Assembly: GCF_024171925.1 (NCBI RefSeq)
Contig: NZ_JAMTCO010000006.1
Coordinates: 457,829 to 521,828 of the forward strand
DNA length: 64,000 nucleotides
Direction: 5' to 3'
Source of the DNA: Actinokineospora diospyrosa
GTDB lineage: Bacteria; Actinomycetota; Actinomycetes; Mycobacteriales; Pseudonocardiaceae
The notes beneath the pieces are model-generated. The model was not told the origin of the DNA and made no database searches. It saw nothing but the letters and a program-made list of their open reading frames with translations. A program made the translations under genes and the position numbers. Shown in pieces: positions 15,422 to 26,200 of this stretch (position 1 is the stretch's first letter; the number at the start of each line of letters is the position of its first letter).

Positions 15422-16354
15422 TCAGCGGAGCACGGCCGCCAGCAGGTCGGTCCCCAGCGCCGTCAGGGCGGGCAGGTCGACGGAGTAGCTGACGTACCGA
15501 CCGTGCCGCTGGGTCGAGAGCAGGCCCGCGCGACGCAGGACGGCAAGGTGGCGGGACACCTCCGGCGGTGAGAGCTCCCAGGCGTGCGCGAGCTCACCGG
15601 TGGTGTGCGGGCCGCGCGCCAGGGCGCGCAACAGCCGCAGCCGCACCGGGTGCGAGAGCGCCTCCAGCCGTAGCGTGACCACCGGCTCTCCTTGGCTCGC
15701 CTCGGGGTACTGCACCACCGGCTGCCACCCCGGCGCGTGGACCACCACCAGGTGCGGACGACCGAACACGCTGGGGAGAAAGGTGACCCCGGTGCCGCGG
15801 GCGGCCGTCGCGTTGTCCCGCAGCTTGTCCACGACGATGCAGGTCCCGTCCGGCGTCAGGGTCACGGAACCGGAGACCGATGCCAGTGCCTGCCCGATGC
15901 CGTGGCGCTTCAGCAGGTCGTTCTTCAGGCGCAGGTTGCTGGTGAGCTGCCCGACGACGCCCGTCCACGCGGCATCGAAGAAGGCCTCGGCGCACTGTTC
16001 GAGGGTGTGCCGCACCCGCGCCCGCACAGCGGTCGGGTCAGTGAGCAGCCGTTCGGCGAACGCCTCTTGACGGGCGCCACGCGCTTGGGCGAGGTCCAGT
16101 GCCCGCTCACGTGCCGTCGCGTCGACCAACGGTGACGGCGTGCCGAAGTGGACCCTGTTGCTGCCGCACGTGGTGATGAGCGCCGCGGTCACGTAGGTCT
16201 CGTCGGCGATCCGGTGCACCTCGTCCAACTCCTCGGCCAGGGTCGGCCGGGGTGGGCGGGGACCAGGAAGTCGGCACGCGAGGAACGCCAGAGGAACTCT
16301 GCTCTGGGGAACCCTCACCGCCACCACCCTCCTCTCCACCACCGCCGTCGCCAC
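15422..16354 (-). CDS. ArsR/SmtB-type transcriptional regulator with DUF5937-like N-terminus, 310 aa
   Basis: C-terminal winged helix (residues about 230-305: LEALSHPVRLRLLRALARG, HTTGELAHAWELSPPEVSRH, GRYVSYSVDLPAL) of the ArsR class. The preceding 220 aa resemble the DUF5937 domain fused to ArsR in actinobacteria. No metal-binding CxC motif is present in the recognition helix, so metal sensing is unlikely. The first 30 residues are Arg/Pro-rich and atypical, so the true start may be internal. Target genes unknown. Confidence 0.75.
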   Translation of the reverse strand: MATAVVERRVVAVRVPQSRVPLAFLACRLPGPRPPRPTLAEELDEVHRIADETYVTAALITTCGSNRVHFGTPSPLVDATARERALDLAQARGARQEAFAERLLTDPTAVRARVRHTLEQCAEAFFDAAWTGVVGQLTSNLRLKNDLLKRHGIGQALASVSGSVTLTPDGTCIVVDKLRDNATAARGTGVTFLPSVFGRPHLVVVHAPGWQPVVQYPEASQGEPVVTLRLEALSHPVRLRLLRALARGPHTTGELAHAWELSPPEVSRHLAVLRRAGLLSTQRHGRYVSYSVDLPALTALGTDLLAAVLR

Positions 16355-16426
16355 CGAAAAGGATCAGCAGGCGTCGCCAAGCGTGACGTAGGCCGCCTGC
16401 CACGCTGGAGAGACAAGTTCTGTCAC

Positions 16427-16456
16427 GCGGGTAGGCCGCCACTGCGGCCTACCCGC
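16427..16456 (-). terminator. Rho-independent-type hairpin after the giant helicase gene
   Basis: Perfect 13-bp GC-rich stem (GCGGGTAGGCCGC / GCGGCCTACCCGC) with a 4-nt loop (CACT), 5 bp beyond the stop of the minus-strand helicase-nuclease gene. No T-run, as is usual in actinobacteria. Confidence 0.75.
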
Positions 16457-16461
16457 TGGGG

Positions 16462-19400
16462 CTAGCCGCGCAGGGCGTTCGCCGCTGATAGTCGTGACTT
16501 GACGTTGTCGGTAAGACGTTTGAGGCCGAGGAGCTGCAGGACTGCCCGGTAGAGCGCCTGCTCTCCGGCTGCGGGCTCGTTCGCCGCTGCGTGATCCAAG
16601 AGACCAGCAAGCTCTGCGGGTGGCACCTCCTCGAACGAACGCGGACCGAGTTGTCGCAGCCGGAACGGCGGCTGGCCCGACAGCCGGTACGTGCGCGGCT
16701 TGACCCCGGCTTCGCCCAAGGGGTCTTCCTCGATCAGCCTGCCTTCGCGAACCGCTGCCGTGATGGCTTTGTTCAGCTCGCCCGCGATGAGCTTGCCCGC
16801 TCGGTTGCCGCCCGACGCCTTGACGTACGCCGCGTGCAGTCGTTGGCCGAGGACGGGCCCTTCGGCGGCGACGATGCCCTCGAGGCCTGCCAGCAGTTCC
16901 GCGCGTGTGGCGCCGGCGACTGGCACGGCGGTGCCCCGGTACTCCTCGTACGCGACCACACCCGTTGACTCCACGGGAGGGATCTCGGCAACCTCCTCGA
17001 TAACGACCGCTGTCTCGACAGGGAGCACTGTGTCGTTCTCCTCCGCGTCGTTCTCCTCCACCTCGTGGACCACGGGTTCGTGCTCAACGGGGACCTCGGC
17101 GACGACCACGCGCTCGACCGGCACCTCAGGTTCGGATCGCAACCAGCCCGAGGTGTGGATGTCCAGCGCGTGCAGAGCGCTCCACAACCTGTCCAGTACC
17201 GCTGGCTGGTTGATGTAGAACTCGGATTCGGGGATGCGGAAGAAGTGCCACCCACACCGCTCCAGGTCACGCTGCCGAGCGAGGTCGCGCTCGTAGGCGT
17301 CGGGACCGTGCCAGGCGTCCCCGTCGCACTCGATGGCCAGACGGGCCTTGGCACCCACGACGACCAGGTCGATGCGGTACCTCTGGCTCGGGTACTGCGG
17401 GATCACGGTGTACCCGTGGTTGACCAGCCTGTTGTGCACGCGCTGCTCGAACAACGAGTCGAAGGGCTCAACCCGGTCGTTCTCGGGCACCAGGTTGGAG
17501 GTGGTGCCACCGTCACCGCTCGGGCGCCCGGCCACCCCGTAGCAGTAGTCCAGCAACTGGAACCGCATGTCCTCCGGGTTGCTGAGGTCGGACAGGCGTA
17601 CCGAGTGGAAGACCCACATCTGGTCCTTCGCGCGAGACGCGGCCACGTTGTAACGCTGCACGTAGAGGTCGGCCGTGAGCGCACCGATCCGCTTTCCCGG
17701 TTCTGGCGACTTCACCATCGACAGGAACATCACGTCGCGCTCGGAGCCCTGGAAGTCCGCCGAGTCGCCGCACCGCAACTCCCGGGCCGCCCACTCCTCG
17801 GGCGGGATGCGGGTCAGCAACCGCTTCTCGATCGCGTTCGCCTGCGCGCGTCCCAGCAGGGACACCACACCGAAGGTGAGGCCGTCGTAGCGTGGGTCGG
17901 CGACGCACTTCTCGATCTGGTCGATGATCGCCTCGGCCTCGACCAGGTTGACCTTGTTGTTGTCGGAGCCGCGCTCGTAGCCCTCAGCGAGGAACACCGG
18001 TTTGATCGGCTCGAGCCGATCGGCGCCGTACTGCCGTACCGGGATCAGGCGGATACCGTCGGGTTCGTAGGCGATGCGGTTGGAGAAGCCGATGATCTCC
18101 GGCACGCACCGCCGGTGTTCGGTGAGAGTGAGCAGACCCTCGAAGCGCATCTTCGCCTCGTCGAACAGGCTGCGCTTCGGGTCCTGCCAGGAAGCCTTGT
18201 ACGGGTCGTCCCACAGGTACTGGTCGGCCAGCTTGCGCACCCGCTGCTGGTCGGTGCCCACCGCGGTAGGCGAGACCTGCCGGTCGTCCCCGATCACCAC
18301 GATCTTCGGGGCGAGGTACTGCAGGAACGTGGCCTCGACACCCGCCTGGGACGCCTCGTCGACGATGACCACGTCGAACATGTCGGGCTCCACCCGCAGC
18401 TGCTCCGCGATCCGGTACACCGGCATGATCCACACCGGTACCGCGGGCCTGCACCGGTCCATCGCCGCGCGGATCTCGGTCCTGCGCTGGGAGGCGTAGC
18501 GACCGGTCCCCTTGCCGAGGCTCTTCACCAACTGGGCGTACTGCTGCAGGTTCGCCCTCGCCTGACCGGAGAGCCGGGCCGGGGCGACCGCGTGGTCCCA
18601 CGCCCGTTCGGCGGCCAAGCGCTCGACACGGTCGCGGATCTTCGCCTCGGCTGCCGTGACCTCGTCCTGCAGGGCGTTGATGTCCTCGCGGGATTGCTCG
18701 ACCACCCAGGCGCGGGTGAGTGCCCATGCCCAGGCCGGGTGCCAGTCCGCGAGGCGCGCCGCCCACCCGGGGTTCCCCGGATCGCGCAGGACCTCGCTGA
18801 TCAAGGCGGGAACGCGAGCGCGCAGCGTGGAGGCGAGGCCATCGCGACGGGTCGCCATGGCCTCGACCTCGACCAGGCGGTGAAGTCGTTGGTGGCCCGC
18901 CGAGTAGGCCTCCCGATCGCGCTCCAGGACAGCTCGGTGCAGCTGACCGAGGCAGGGCGCGGCGTCGGCCCACTGGCTGACCTCGTTCACGATCGCCGCC
19001 GCGCGGGCGAGCGGCTCCGCGGCCGCGGCGCGGTCGTCGAACGCCCGCGCCGCGTCGACCAGCCGGGCGTACTCCCGCACGGCGTCGAGGTCTCGCCACT
19101 CGGGGCGGGGCAACCCCAGTTTGCCGAGTTCGCGTTCCTCGACCTCCAAGGCGCTGCCGAGCCGCAGGACGCGGTGCAACTGGGTGAGTTCGATGCGGTG
19201 CCAGTCCAGTCGTTCGCGGAGGGTGTCCTCCGCTGGGACGTGCACCGACTCCGGCCACGCCTTGTCGAGGGCGTCCAGCGACCTCGTGGCCTCGGCCCAG
19301 GTCAGGAACGCGTCCAGTTGCTCCACGGACGTGGGCGGCGTGCCGTTGACCCGCGCGGAGTCGAACAGCGGCTGCGCCTGCTTCACCACCTTCGCCGCGA

Positions 19401-21549
19401 ACGCGCCCGCTTTCGGGGACCCGTCCGGGTTGGTCTTGAGCTTGCCCCCGCTCGCGACGTGCTCGCGCAGCGCCCTGGCCAACGCGACCTGACCACCCGC
19501 CGCGCCCTCTAGCGTGACGGTGGTGGTCGGACCGAGCCGGTCGACCAGCGGGGTGGCCTCGGTGATGATCCGCTGGATCTGGGTCGCGCGGGAGTGCCAG
19601 ATGGCCGCGCGCCCGGTCCGCACGTCTGACAGCGCGTCCTCGATCCAGTCCTCGCGCCTGCGGGACAGCTCGTCCGCCGTGTCTGCGAGGTCGTTGAGCC
19701 GCTGCCGCACCAGCGCTCGGGTCCGCTGGTCCAAGCTGCGGATGACCCCGAACGCCGGGTGCCCGGCCAGGTCGGCGAACCGCGCCTCGACCTCGGCGGC
19801 TGCCTGTTCGGTGGTGACCAGGCCCGCGAAGTCGCCAGGGTCCGGGATCCGCTGCGGCGCCAGTAGCCGCAGGCGGGACTCGGCCTCGTCCGAGGTGAGC
19901 TGGTCGTCGAGGACGAGGCGGTGCCACTGGGCGACCTCGACCTGGCTGACCGGCGGCTGGTCCCCTCCGGTGATCTCCACCAGGTCGGTGAGCCAGGTGA
20001 ACCGCTCGTGCTCGACCGCGGTCTGCTGGGCGATCCCCGCCAGTGTCCCCTGGTAGCCGCGGATCTCGTGCGTCACCACCTCCGCCGTTCGCGCATCGAT
20101 CAACCGACGGTGCAGCGAAGCGCGGTGGCGCCGCAGCTCGTCGATCGCGGCCAGGTGGGCGTCGATACTCCGTCGTGCGGCGTCGGCGTCGTGCTCCGCG
20201 GCCGTGTGGCTGATCCGTTCAACCGCCACCTTGAGGTCGGACAGGTCGGAGCGCGACGACCCGACCACCGACACCGCGAGAGCGGCGATCGACTTGGGGA
20301 GCTTGGCCCGTACCTCCTTGAGCGCCCGATCCGTCTGCGCGGTCACCAGCACCCGCTTGCCTTGCGCGAGCAGGTGGGACAGCAGGGCGGCGGCGGTGTG
20401 CGTCTTGCCGGTTCCCGGAGGCCCCTGCACCAGGGTCTGCGCCTTGGTGTCGACTTGCTGGATGATGCGCCGCTGCACGTCGTTGACGGGCAGCGGCAAG
20501 AACGAGTCGCCGTCCACCTCCACGAGCGCACCGGGCCCCGAGGACGAGGTGGTGTGCGGCCGGTGGGCGGGATCGACCAGCGGGAGGAGCCCGTCGGGCA
20601 CCGTGCCCGACTCGGTGATCTGCTGGGAGATCGTGTCGAGGATGTCCACCAAGCCCTGCCTCGACCGCTTGCGCAGGAGCACCGCGGGGGCGAAGGTCAC
20701 CGCGGCGTGCTGGGCGGGGTGTCGCGGGAGCCCGTCGTCCAGGTACTCCCCGTCCCCGTCGATCGCGTGTGTCAGCCTGCGGACCAGGCTCCCGGTGACC
20801 TCGCGATCGGTCAGGACTCCGTCGGCCTGCCGGAGCTCGGCTTTGACCTGGTTGACCCGCTGCGCGTCGGCGATCAGGTGCGGCTCAAGCATGTCGAGCT
20901 CGACGGTCGCTCCGTCGAACCCGTCAGCCTGGTGGACGCTGAGCCGACCGGTGTCGTCGTTGAAGTAGACGGTCGCGGGCACCGTGATCAGGTGGCGCTT
21001 GACGGCCCCCGCCGACGTCGTCCACGACAGACACCCGATCCCGACGACCAGTTCGAGCAGGTCCGCGTGGTCAGTGGCCGCCACATAGGTGGAGAAGACC
21101 TGGTTGTACACGGTGCGCGCGGGCAGTTGCGACAGTTCCGTCTCGGCCCAGGGCGACCACCGTGCCATCCAAGACGTGTACAGCGCGTCAACCTCAGGAA
21201 AGTCAGAGCGCGACTTCGTGACATCGTCCTCTTCGACTGTCTCCCGCAGCCGAGGCGCTGAACTCGCTTCGTCGAGCGGCCCATCCAGCCAGCGCGTCAA
21301 GGCGTCGGGAGGTTGCGGCGTGGGCAGGTGGGGCACTCGGCTCACCGAGAACAGCTCGGACCTGGGTTGCTGGGCAACCGCGACCGCGGGATGGTCGGGC
21401 AGCTCACCCAGCCACAGCGCGGTGTCGTAGCTGTCGACGGTCCGCGGCGACCACGTCTTCAACTGCTGGCTGCGGGCGAGGAACTCGAAGAGCCGAGCCG
21501 CTCTCCCCACCAGCGCATCCTGCGTTCCGCCTGAACCACCCACAGTCAC
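16462..21549 (-). CDS. Giant SF1 helicase with Vsr/DUF559-like endonuclease domain, 1695 aa
   Basis: Probable nucleic-acid-targeting defence or repair protein. Order: about 350 aa of DUF4011-like N-terminal region; Walker A GPPGTGKTHTAAALL near residue 380; about 600 aa of mostly helical insert; Walker B VVIVDEASQAGVEATF near 1060 and motif III GDDRQVSPTAV; helicase C-lobe with VVSLLGRAQANAIEKRL, SADFQGSERDVMFLSMV and YNVAASRAKDQMWVF; PD-(D/E)xK/Vsr-type domain about 1360-1480 with IDLVVVGAKARLAIECDGDA as the active-site strand pair; and a winged-helix-like C-terminus with TYRLSGQPP. All key helicase and nuclease residues look intact. The architecture resembles the DUF4011-helicase-Vsr class of antiphage proteins. 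It has its own terminator and no partner gene. Confidence 0.85.
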   Translation of the reverse strand: MTVGGSGGTQDALVGRAARLFEFLARSQQLKTWSPRTVDSYDTALWLGELPDHPAVAVAQQPRSELFSVSRVPHLPTPQPPDALTRWLDGPLDEASSAPRLRETVEEDDVTKSRSDFPEVDALYTSWMARWSPWAETELSQLPARTVYNQVFSTYVAATDHADLLELVVGIGCLSWTTSAGAVKRHLITVPATVYFNDDTGRLSVHQADGFDGATVELDMLEPHLIADAQRVNQVKAELRQADGVLTDREVTGSLVRRLTHAIDGDGEYLDDGLPRHPAQHAAVTFAPAVLLRKRSRQGLVDILDTISQQITESGTVPDGLLPLVDPAHRPHTTSSSGPGALVEVDGDSFLPLPVNDVQRRIIQQVDTKAQTLVQGPPGTGKTHTAAALLSHLLAQGKRVLVTAQTDRALKEVRAKLPKSIAALAVSVVGSSRSDLSDLKVAVERISHTAAEHDADAARRSIDAHLAAIDELRRHRASLHRRLIDARTAEVVTHEIRGYQGTLAGIAQQTAVEHERFTWLTDLVEITGGDQPPVSQVEVAQWHRLVLDDQLTSDEAESRLRLLAPQRIPDPGDFAGLVTTEQAAAEVEARFADLAGHPAFGVIRSLDQRTRALVRQRLNDLADTADELSRRREDWIEDALSDVRTGRAAIWHSRATQIQRIITEATPLVDRLGPTTTVTLEGAAGGQVALARALREHVASGGKLKTNPDGSPKAGAFAAKVVKQAQPLFDSARVNGTPPTSVEQLDAFLTWAEATRSLDALDKAWPESVHVPAEDTLRERLDWHRIELTQLHRVLRLGSALEVEERELGKLGLPRPEWRDLDAVREYARLVDAARAFDDRAAAAEPLARAAAIVNEVSQWADAAPCLGQLHRAVLERDREAYSAGHQRLHRLVEVEAMATRRDGLASTLRARVPALISEVLRDPGNPGWAARLADWHPAWAWALTRAWVVEQSREDINALQDEVTAAEAKIRDRVERLAAERAWDHAVAPARLSGQARANLQQYAQLVKSLGKGTGRYASQRRTEIRAAMDRCRPAVPVWIMPVYRIAEQLRVEPDMFDVVIVDEASQAGVEATFLQYLAPKIVVIGDDRQVSPTAVGTDQQRVRKLADQYLWDDPYKASWQDPKRSLFDEAKMRFEGLLTLTEHRRCVPEIIGFSNRIAYEPDGIRLIPVRQYGADRLEPIKPVFLAEGYERGSDNNKVNLVEAEAIIDQIEKCVADPRYDGLTFGVVSLLGRAQANAIEKRLLTRIPPEEWAARELRCGDSADFQGSERDVMFLSMVKSPEPGKRIGALTADLYVQRYNVAASRAKDQMWVFHSVRLSDLSNPEDMRFQLLDYCYGVAGRPSGDGGTTSNLVPENDRVEPFDSLFEQRVHNRLVNHGYTVIPQYPSQRYRIDLVVVGAKARLAIECDGDAWHGPDAYERDLARQRDLERCGWHFFRIPESEFYINQPAVLDRLWSALHALDIHTSGWLRSEPEVPVERVVVAEVPVEHEPVVHEVEENDAEENDTVLPVETAVVIEEVAEIPPVESTGVVAYEEYRGTAVPVAGATRAELLAGLEGIVAAEGPVLGQRLHAAYVKASGGNRAGKLIAGELNKAITAAVREGRLIEEDPLGEAGVKPRTYRLSGQPPFRLRQLGPRSFEEVPPAELAGLLDHAAANEPAAGEQALYRAVLQLLGLKRLTDNVKSRLSAANALRG

Positions 21550-21943
21550 CGAAATGCCTCCTCACCCACCATGACCACGTCGCGACACTTGGTCATCGCC
21601 GACCGCCAGACGAGTGATACAACTCCAGCGATCAGATCTTGGTGGCGGAGCAGGCGGAGTTGGGCGAAGGCCGGTTGGGATGCGCCGGTTCGCTGGATGA
21701 CTGGGAACGTGGTGCTGGTCAGCGGTGGCGCGGAGCTACTCGCCGACCGCGTGGTGGATCAGGTGGCGCTTGCGCAAACCGTTCTGCGACCGTGGTTCTG
21801 CCCCGGGGCGGCGCTATGCGCCTGCGATGGTGCCCGCACGGTGCGCCGCCCTCGCTAATAGTGCCTTCTACAGGTGGCTGCGGGTGTATACCAGTGTTCG
21901 GCAGAGCTCTGGGGATGGTTGTCTCCCGCTCGCCCGGGGAGGT
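21550..21943. other. 394-bp gap between the giant helicase and the protease gene
   Basis: Upstream of the helicase gene and downstream of the protease gene (both minus strand). Short plus-strand frames exist (for example 21571-21858) but none has family signals or a clear ribosome-binding site. The helicase promoter should lie at the left end. Nothing else recognised. Confidence 0.4.
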
Positions 21944-22711
21944 TTACTTCCCGGTCTCTTCCTGGATCCACCGGCGCAGCGCGGGTTGGGCGACGTTGGT
22001 GTAGACGCCGTAGTAGCCCGGGCGGGCGCAGCCTCGGCCCCAGGAGACCAAGCCCACCAGTTCTGGGTCCCTGCCGAAGGGCTTGTCGGTCAGTGGGCCG
22101 CCGGAGTCGCCCTGGCAGGAGTCCTTGCCGCCTTGGGGGAGTCCGGCGCACAGCATGCGGATCGTCACGGCGTCCTGGCCGTAGGAGTCGCGGCAGGTTC
22201 GGAGGGAGACGGTGGGGATGACGACCCCGCGCAGGTTCTCCGGTGACGAGCCGCCCTCGGTGAGCACGCCCCAGCCCGTCACCAGGGCGCGGGTACCCGC
22301 GGGGACCTCCCGCTCGGCGACGGTGATCGGGCGGATGTTCGAGCTGTAGGAGATGTCGCGGTCGAGGTAGAGCACGGCGATGTCGTGGTCGTGTTCGTCC
22401 TCGTCGTACTTGGGGGCGCGGACGACCTTGCGCACGTCCCGCTTGACCCCGCCCTCGGTGCGGTTGGTGCTGCCCGCCCGCACGCTCAGGTCGTTATTGC
22501 CGACGACGCAGTGCGCGGCGGTGAGGGCGATGTCGTGGGCGATCAGCGCGGCGCCGCAGATGTGGTTGCCGTTCTCGCGAAGGCTCAACGTCCACGGCGC
22601 CTCGTTGATGTCGATGCGCTCCCCGCCCACGATCCGGTCCTCGGCCGCGGCGATCGGCCCGAGCGTCGCGGCGAGTAGGACGGCGACGGTACAAGACAGC
22701 AGACGTCTCAT
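21944..22711 (-). CDS. Secreted trypsin-like serine protease (S1A), 255 aa
   Basis: Signal peptide MRRLLSCTVAVLLAATLGP, short propeptide ending at R-IVGG, then a chymotrypsin-fold domain. Triad: H in LTAAHCVVG, D in HDIAVLYLD and S in CQGDSGGPL. Asp in KDSCQGDSGGP is the S1-pocket Asp189 equivalent, giving trypsin-like Lys/Arg specificity. Six cysteines fit three disulphides. ATG at 22711 has GGGGAG upstream; the frame extends 11 codons further without signal-peptide character. Probably an extracellular, self-activating protease. Confidence 0.92.
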   Translation of the reverse strand: MRRLLSCTVAVLLAATLGPIAAAEDRIVGGERIDINEAPWTLSLRENGNHICGAALIAHDIALTAAHCVVGNNDLSVRAGSTNRTEGGVKRDVRKVVRAPKYDEDEHDHDIAVLYLDRDISYSSNIRPITVAEREVPAGTRALVTGWGVLTEGGSSPENLRGVVIPTVSLRTCRDSYGQDAVTIRMLCAGLPQGGKDSCQGDSGGPLTDKPFGRDPELVGLVSWGRGCARPGYYGVYTNVAQPALRRWIQEETGK

Positions 22712-22779
22712 GGTGGCGCTCCCCGGTACGGTTGGTGACCCCACAGTCGCGGGGAACCACCAGGGAGACCAAGGGGATT

Positions 22780-22796
22780 CACCCGCTCATCGGGTG
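22780..22796 (-). terminator. Short hairpin after the DUF4286-like gene
   Basis: CACCCG / CGGGTG stem with a 5-nt loop, flanked by GGGG and CCCC that can extend pairing with a bulge, 32 bp past the stop of the minus-strand gene at 22829. Confidence 0.45.
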
Positions 22797-22828
22797 GCCC
22801 CGCCTAAACACCGCCTGCGCCCGCTTAG

Positions 22829-23131
22829 TCAGCCGATCTTGGCGACGATCTCTCCGGTGCTGCGAGTCGCGGTGAACGACCCGGCCGGGAAGTGCTCTTC
22901 GGCCTCGGCCCGCAGCGCGATCGCCGGACCCGACTCATAGGCGGCCAGCGCGGCGCGGTCAGCGAAGGCGTACCGCATCTCCAACGCGCCGTCCGCCAGC
23001 GACAACACCTCAGCCGACTCCGCACCCGCCGCGACCACGGCCGCCGCGTGGCCACCGGTGATCCACTTCAGGTAGGAGTCGCGGACATCGGGATCGCTGA
23101 ACTCGACCCGCACGGCGTAGATGACGGTCAT
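22829..23131 (-). CDS. DUF4286-type ferredoxin-like-fold protein, 100 aa
   Basis: Small protein with the dimeric alpha-beta-barrel pattern: VIYAVRVEFSDPDVRDSYLK, WITGGHAAAVVAAG, EMRYAFADRAALAAYESG, ALRAEAEEHFPAG. It resembles DUF4286 and antibiotic-biosynthesis-monooxygenase-like families, whose members are often of unknown function. It is divergent from the helicase-PLD gene, with 135 bp between starts. Confidence 0.7.
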   Translation of the reverse strand: MTVIYAVRVEFSDPDVRDSYLKWITGGHAAAVVAAGAESAEVLSLADGALEMRYAFADRAALAAYESGPAIALRAEAEEHFPAGSFTATRSTGEIVAKIG

Positions 23132-23266
23132 GCCGCCTTTCTACCGGACCAGGAAGGGGCGCGGACCACCAGAGCCGGTAACCAGTTGCGTGCTGTGCGT
23201 AACATCTCTCCCTGGGTGGTGGTCGCCCGATGGGATGACCACCGGGGGCGACTGGGCGGGGGAACG

Positions 23267-26200
23267 ATGTCCGAGTGGCGAAGTGACCTCGTGGACGCGG
23301 TGGATGAGCTGCTCAAGCTCACCAGGAACGGCAACCAGAGCACGTGGCGCAGGCTGGGGAAGGTGACCCCACTGCCCGAGCCCGGGTGGTTCGCCTACGA
23401 CCTGCGCGCCCACCAAGGACGCCCCCTGACCGCCGACAGCTTCGACCGGCTCTGCTTATCGGACGAGAAAGGCCCCGAACACGGCGTGCCCATCTCGGTC
23501 GAACGGGCCCAGATCACCGACGGTCATCTGCGACTGAAGGTGACCGGCGAGCCACCGAAGAGCTGCCGACACCTCTGGACCACCCGCCTCACCCCGCAGC
23601 ACCTGCTCCGCAAGCTGAGCGACGGCATCAAGGCGTTGGATGACGCTCCCCTCGCCGACAAGCTCGCCGCGCGCACCCTCGACCCCATCCCCTCGCGGTC
23701 TGACAACTACCCGCCCGGGTTCCTGCCCACGCAGCGTCACGCCTACCGGGCCTGCACCACGCCAGGGCTGCACGCCGTGTGGGGTCCGCCCGGCACCGGC
23801 AAAACGCGGGTCCTGGCCCGCTCGATCGAAGACCTCGTGCGCGCGGGCAAGCGGGTGCTGCTCGTCTCGACCGCCAACATCGCCGTCGACAACGCGCTCA
23901 ACGAGGTGATCAAGCACCTGGAGCCCGCGCCAGGACAGGTCGTCCGGGTCGGCACGCCCCACCTGAGCGACCTCGCCGCCAACGACGACGTCCTGCTCGA
24001 CCGGCTCGCGGCGCGGGCCACCGCCGAGCTCGACGCGCAACGGACGGCGATCCACGGCCGCTTGGCCGAACTGGATACGCACGACACGCGCCTGCACGAC
24101 TTGGATAGCGCGCTGACCGACTACGACCACGCCCAGTACCTGTCAGCGGAACAACGGATCGCGAACACCACCGCCCTGCGAGCTCGACGAGTCGATCTCG
24201 AAGCGGCGCGAAACGAGGTGCGACTGGCGAGTGAGGCGCAGGGCAAGGCGCAGAGCGAATTCGCGACCGCGGCGCAGCGCAGGGCTGATGTCGAAACAAA
24301 AGCGGTCAGCCTTCGGCAAGCCCTGGAGATGGCGTCCCAGTTGGCGAGGTACAACCTAGCGCTGGAGTCCATACGGGACGAAGTCGCACAACTACGGTTC
24401 CAGGTGGAGTTCGGCTCACTTGGCTGGTGGAAGCGCAGAGGGATCCAGAAGCGTTTGGCGGAAGCGGAAGCAAGACTGGACTATGCGCTGCGCCACGTCG
24501 TTGAGGAGCGCGGTCGGCTAGAACCACGGATTCGTTTGTCCCAAGCCGAAGCGCGTCCGGTTACCGAAGATCTCCTCGGCAGGCTCGACCACGACTGTGC
24601 TGTCGTGAAACAGAAACTGGCCGCCGCCAACCGTGTGCTGGATGGGGCGCATCGGCTGGTGCGGGAGATCGAGGGACAGTGCGCGCGGATCGAGCAGCAA
24701 GGAATTGCCACCAAGGGCGATCACGATCTGGTCGACCTGGCCAAGCGCACCGACCTTCCCAGCCGTCACCTCGAACGCGAAGAGCTGCGCGCCAGCCGCG
24801 ACACCGAGCGCCGGACGCGATCCGATCTAGAGGTCACTCTCCGCGATCTTGACAAGCGGGCCGCGAAGCTGCGCCGGGACGCCGAGGGGGAGGTGCTCGC
24901 CGAGGCCAGCGTCGTCGCCACCACGCTGGCCCGGTCGAGGGCGCACCCGGCGGTGGCCCGCCAGCGGTTCGACGTCGTCCTGGTCGACGAGGCCGGGGCC
25001 GCCGTCGTCGGTGAGGTGCTCCTCGCGGTGTCGATGGCCACGACCACGGCCACCCTCCTCGGCGACTTCCTCCAGCTGGGGCCGGTCACGGCCGAAGCCG
25101 AGAACGTGGACAAACCCAGCGTGCAGAGGTGGATGATCCCCGACGGGTTCACCCACTGCGGCATCCGCTCACCGGAGGACCTGCGCACCACGCCGGGATG
25201 TGCGGCGCTCCACCACCAGTTCCGATTCGGGCCCAACCTGCGGGAGCTGGCCAACGACGTCGTGTACCGCGTCCTCGCGGACGGCGTCACCGAGGTCACC
25301 GGCACGCCGCCCGACGACACCGAGATCGTGCTGGTGGACGTGCGTGGCCTCCCGGAGCTCACCACGATCCGCCGGTCCGGCCCCGTCGCCGGGTGGTGGC
25401 CCGTCGGTGCCCTGCTCTCCCGCGCGCTGGTCCAGCACCACGCCGCGGAAGGCGAGGTGGGGGTGGTCACCACCTTCAAACAACAGGTCGAAGCCACCCA
25501 AGCCGTCCTGCGCGACGGCGGGCGCGACCTCGACGTCGCCGTGGGCACCGCGCACACCGTCCAAGGCCGCGAGTTCGAGACAGTGGTGTTCGACTTGGTC
25601 GAGGACGGCGAGGGGTGGATCAGCGCGGCGAACTGGGATCGGGAGGGGTTCGCCCGAAACGGCGTGCGGCTGTTCGGTGTGGGGATCACCCGAGCCCGCA
25701 AACGGCTCTACATCATCGTCGACCTGAACGCCGCACTCGCCAAGGCGCGTCAAGGGACGCCGCTGGCCGCGCTCCGGGCGCTGGGCAAGGCGGGGAAGGT
25801 CCAGTACTGCCGGGCCAGTGTGCTGCTGGGCATGGCGGAACAGAACCAGGTCAACCACGCGTCCAGTGTGGAGGCTGAACTCGACAAAGTCTTGCGCGGC
25901 CTCGTCGACGTCACCGACATCCACGACGAGTTCTCCTTCGACGAGGCGCTGCCTGGACACCTCGCGGCCGCGCGGCACTCCGTGTGGATGTGGTCGCCCT
26001 GGGTGGGCAAGAAGAGCGCGCATTTCCTGCCCAGGATCACCGACGCCGTCCAGCGCGGCGTGGACGTCCGGGTGTTCATCCGCACCGAGCGCGACCGCAA
26101 CCTGATGCGGGACGCGGCGAACAAGAACTGGGTCGAGAAGCTGTACCTGACCGGCGCCAAGGTCATCCGAGCCGAACTGGAACACCGCAAGATCGTGGTC

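Noticed and set aside
17065..19512. 815-codon plus-strand ORF opposite the giant helicase
   Set aside because: Antisense shadow; the minus-strand product has complete helicase and nuclease motifs.
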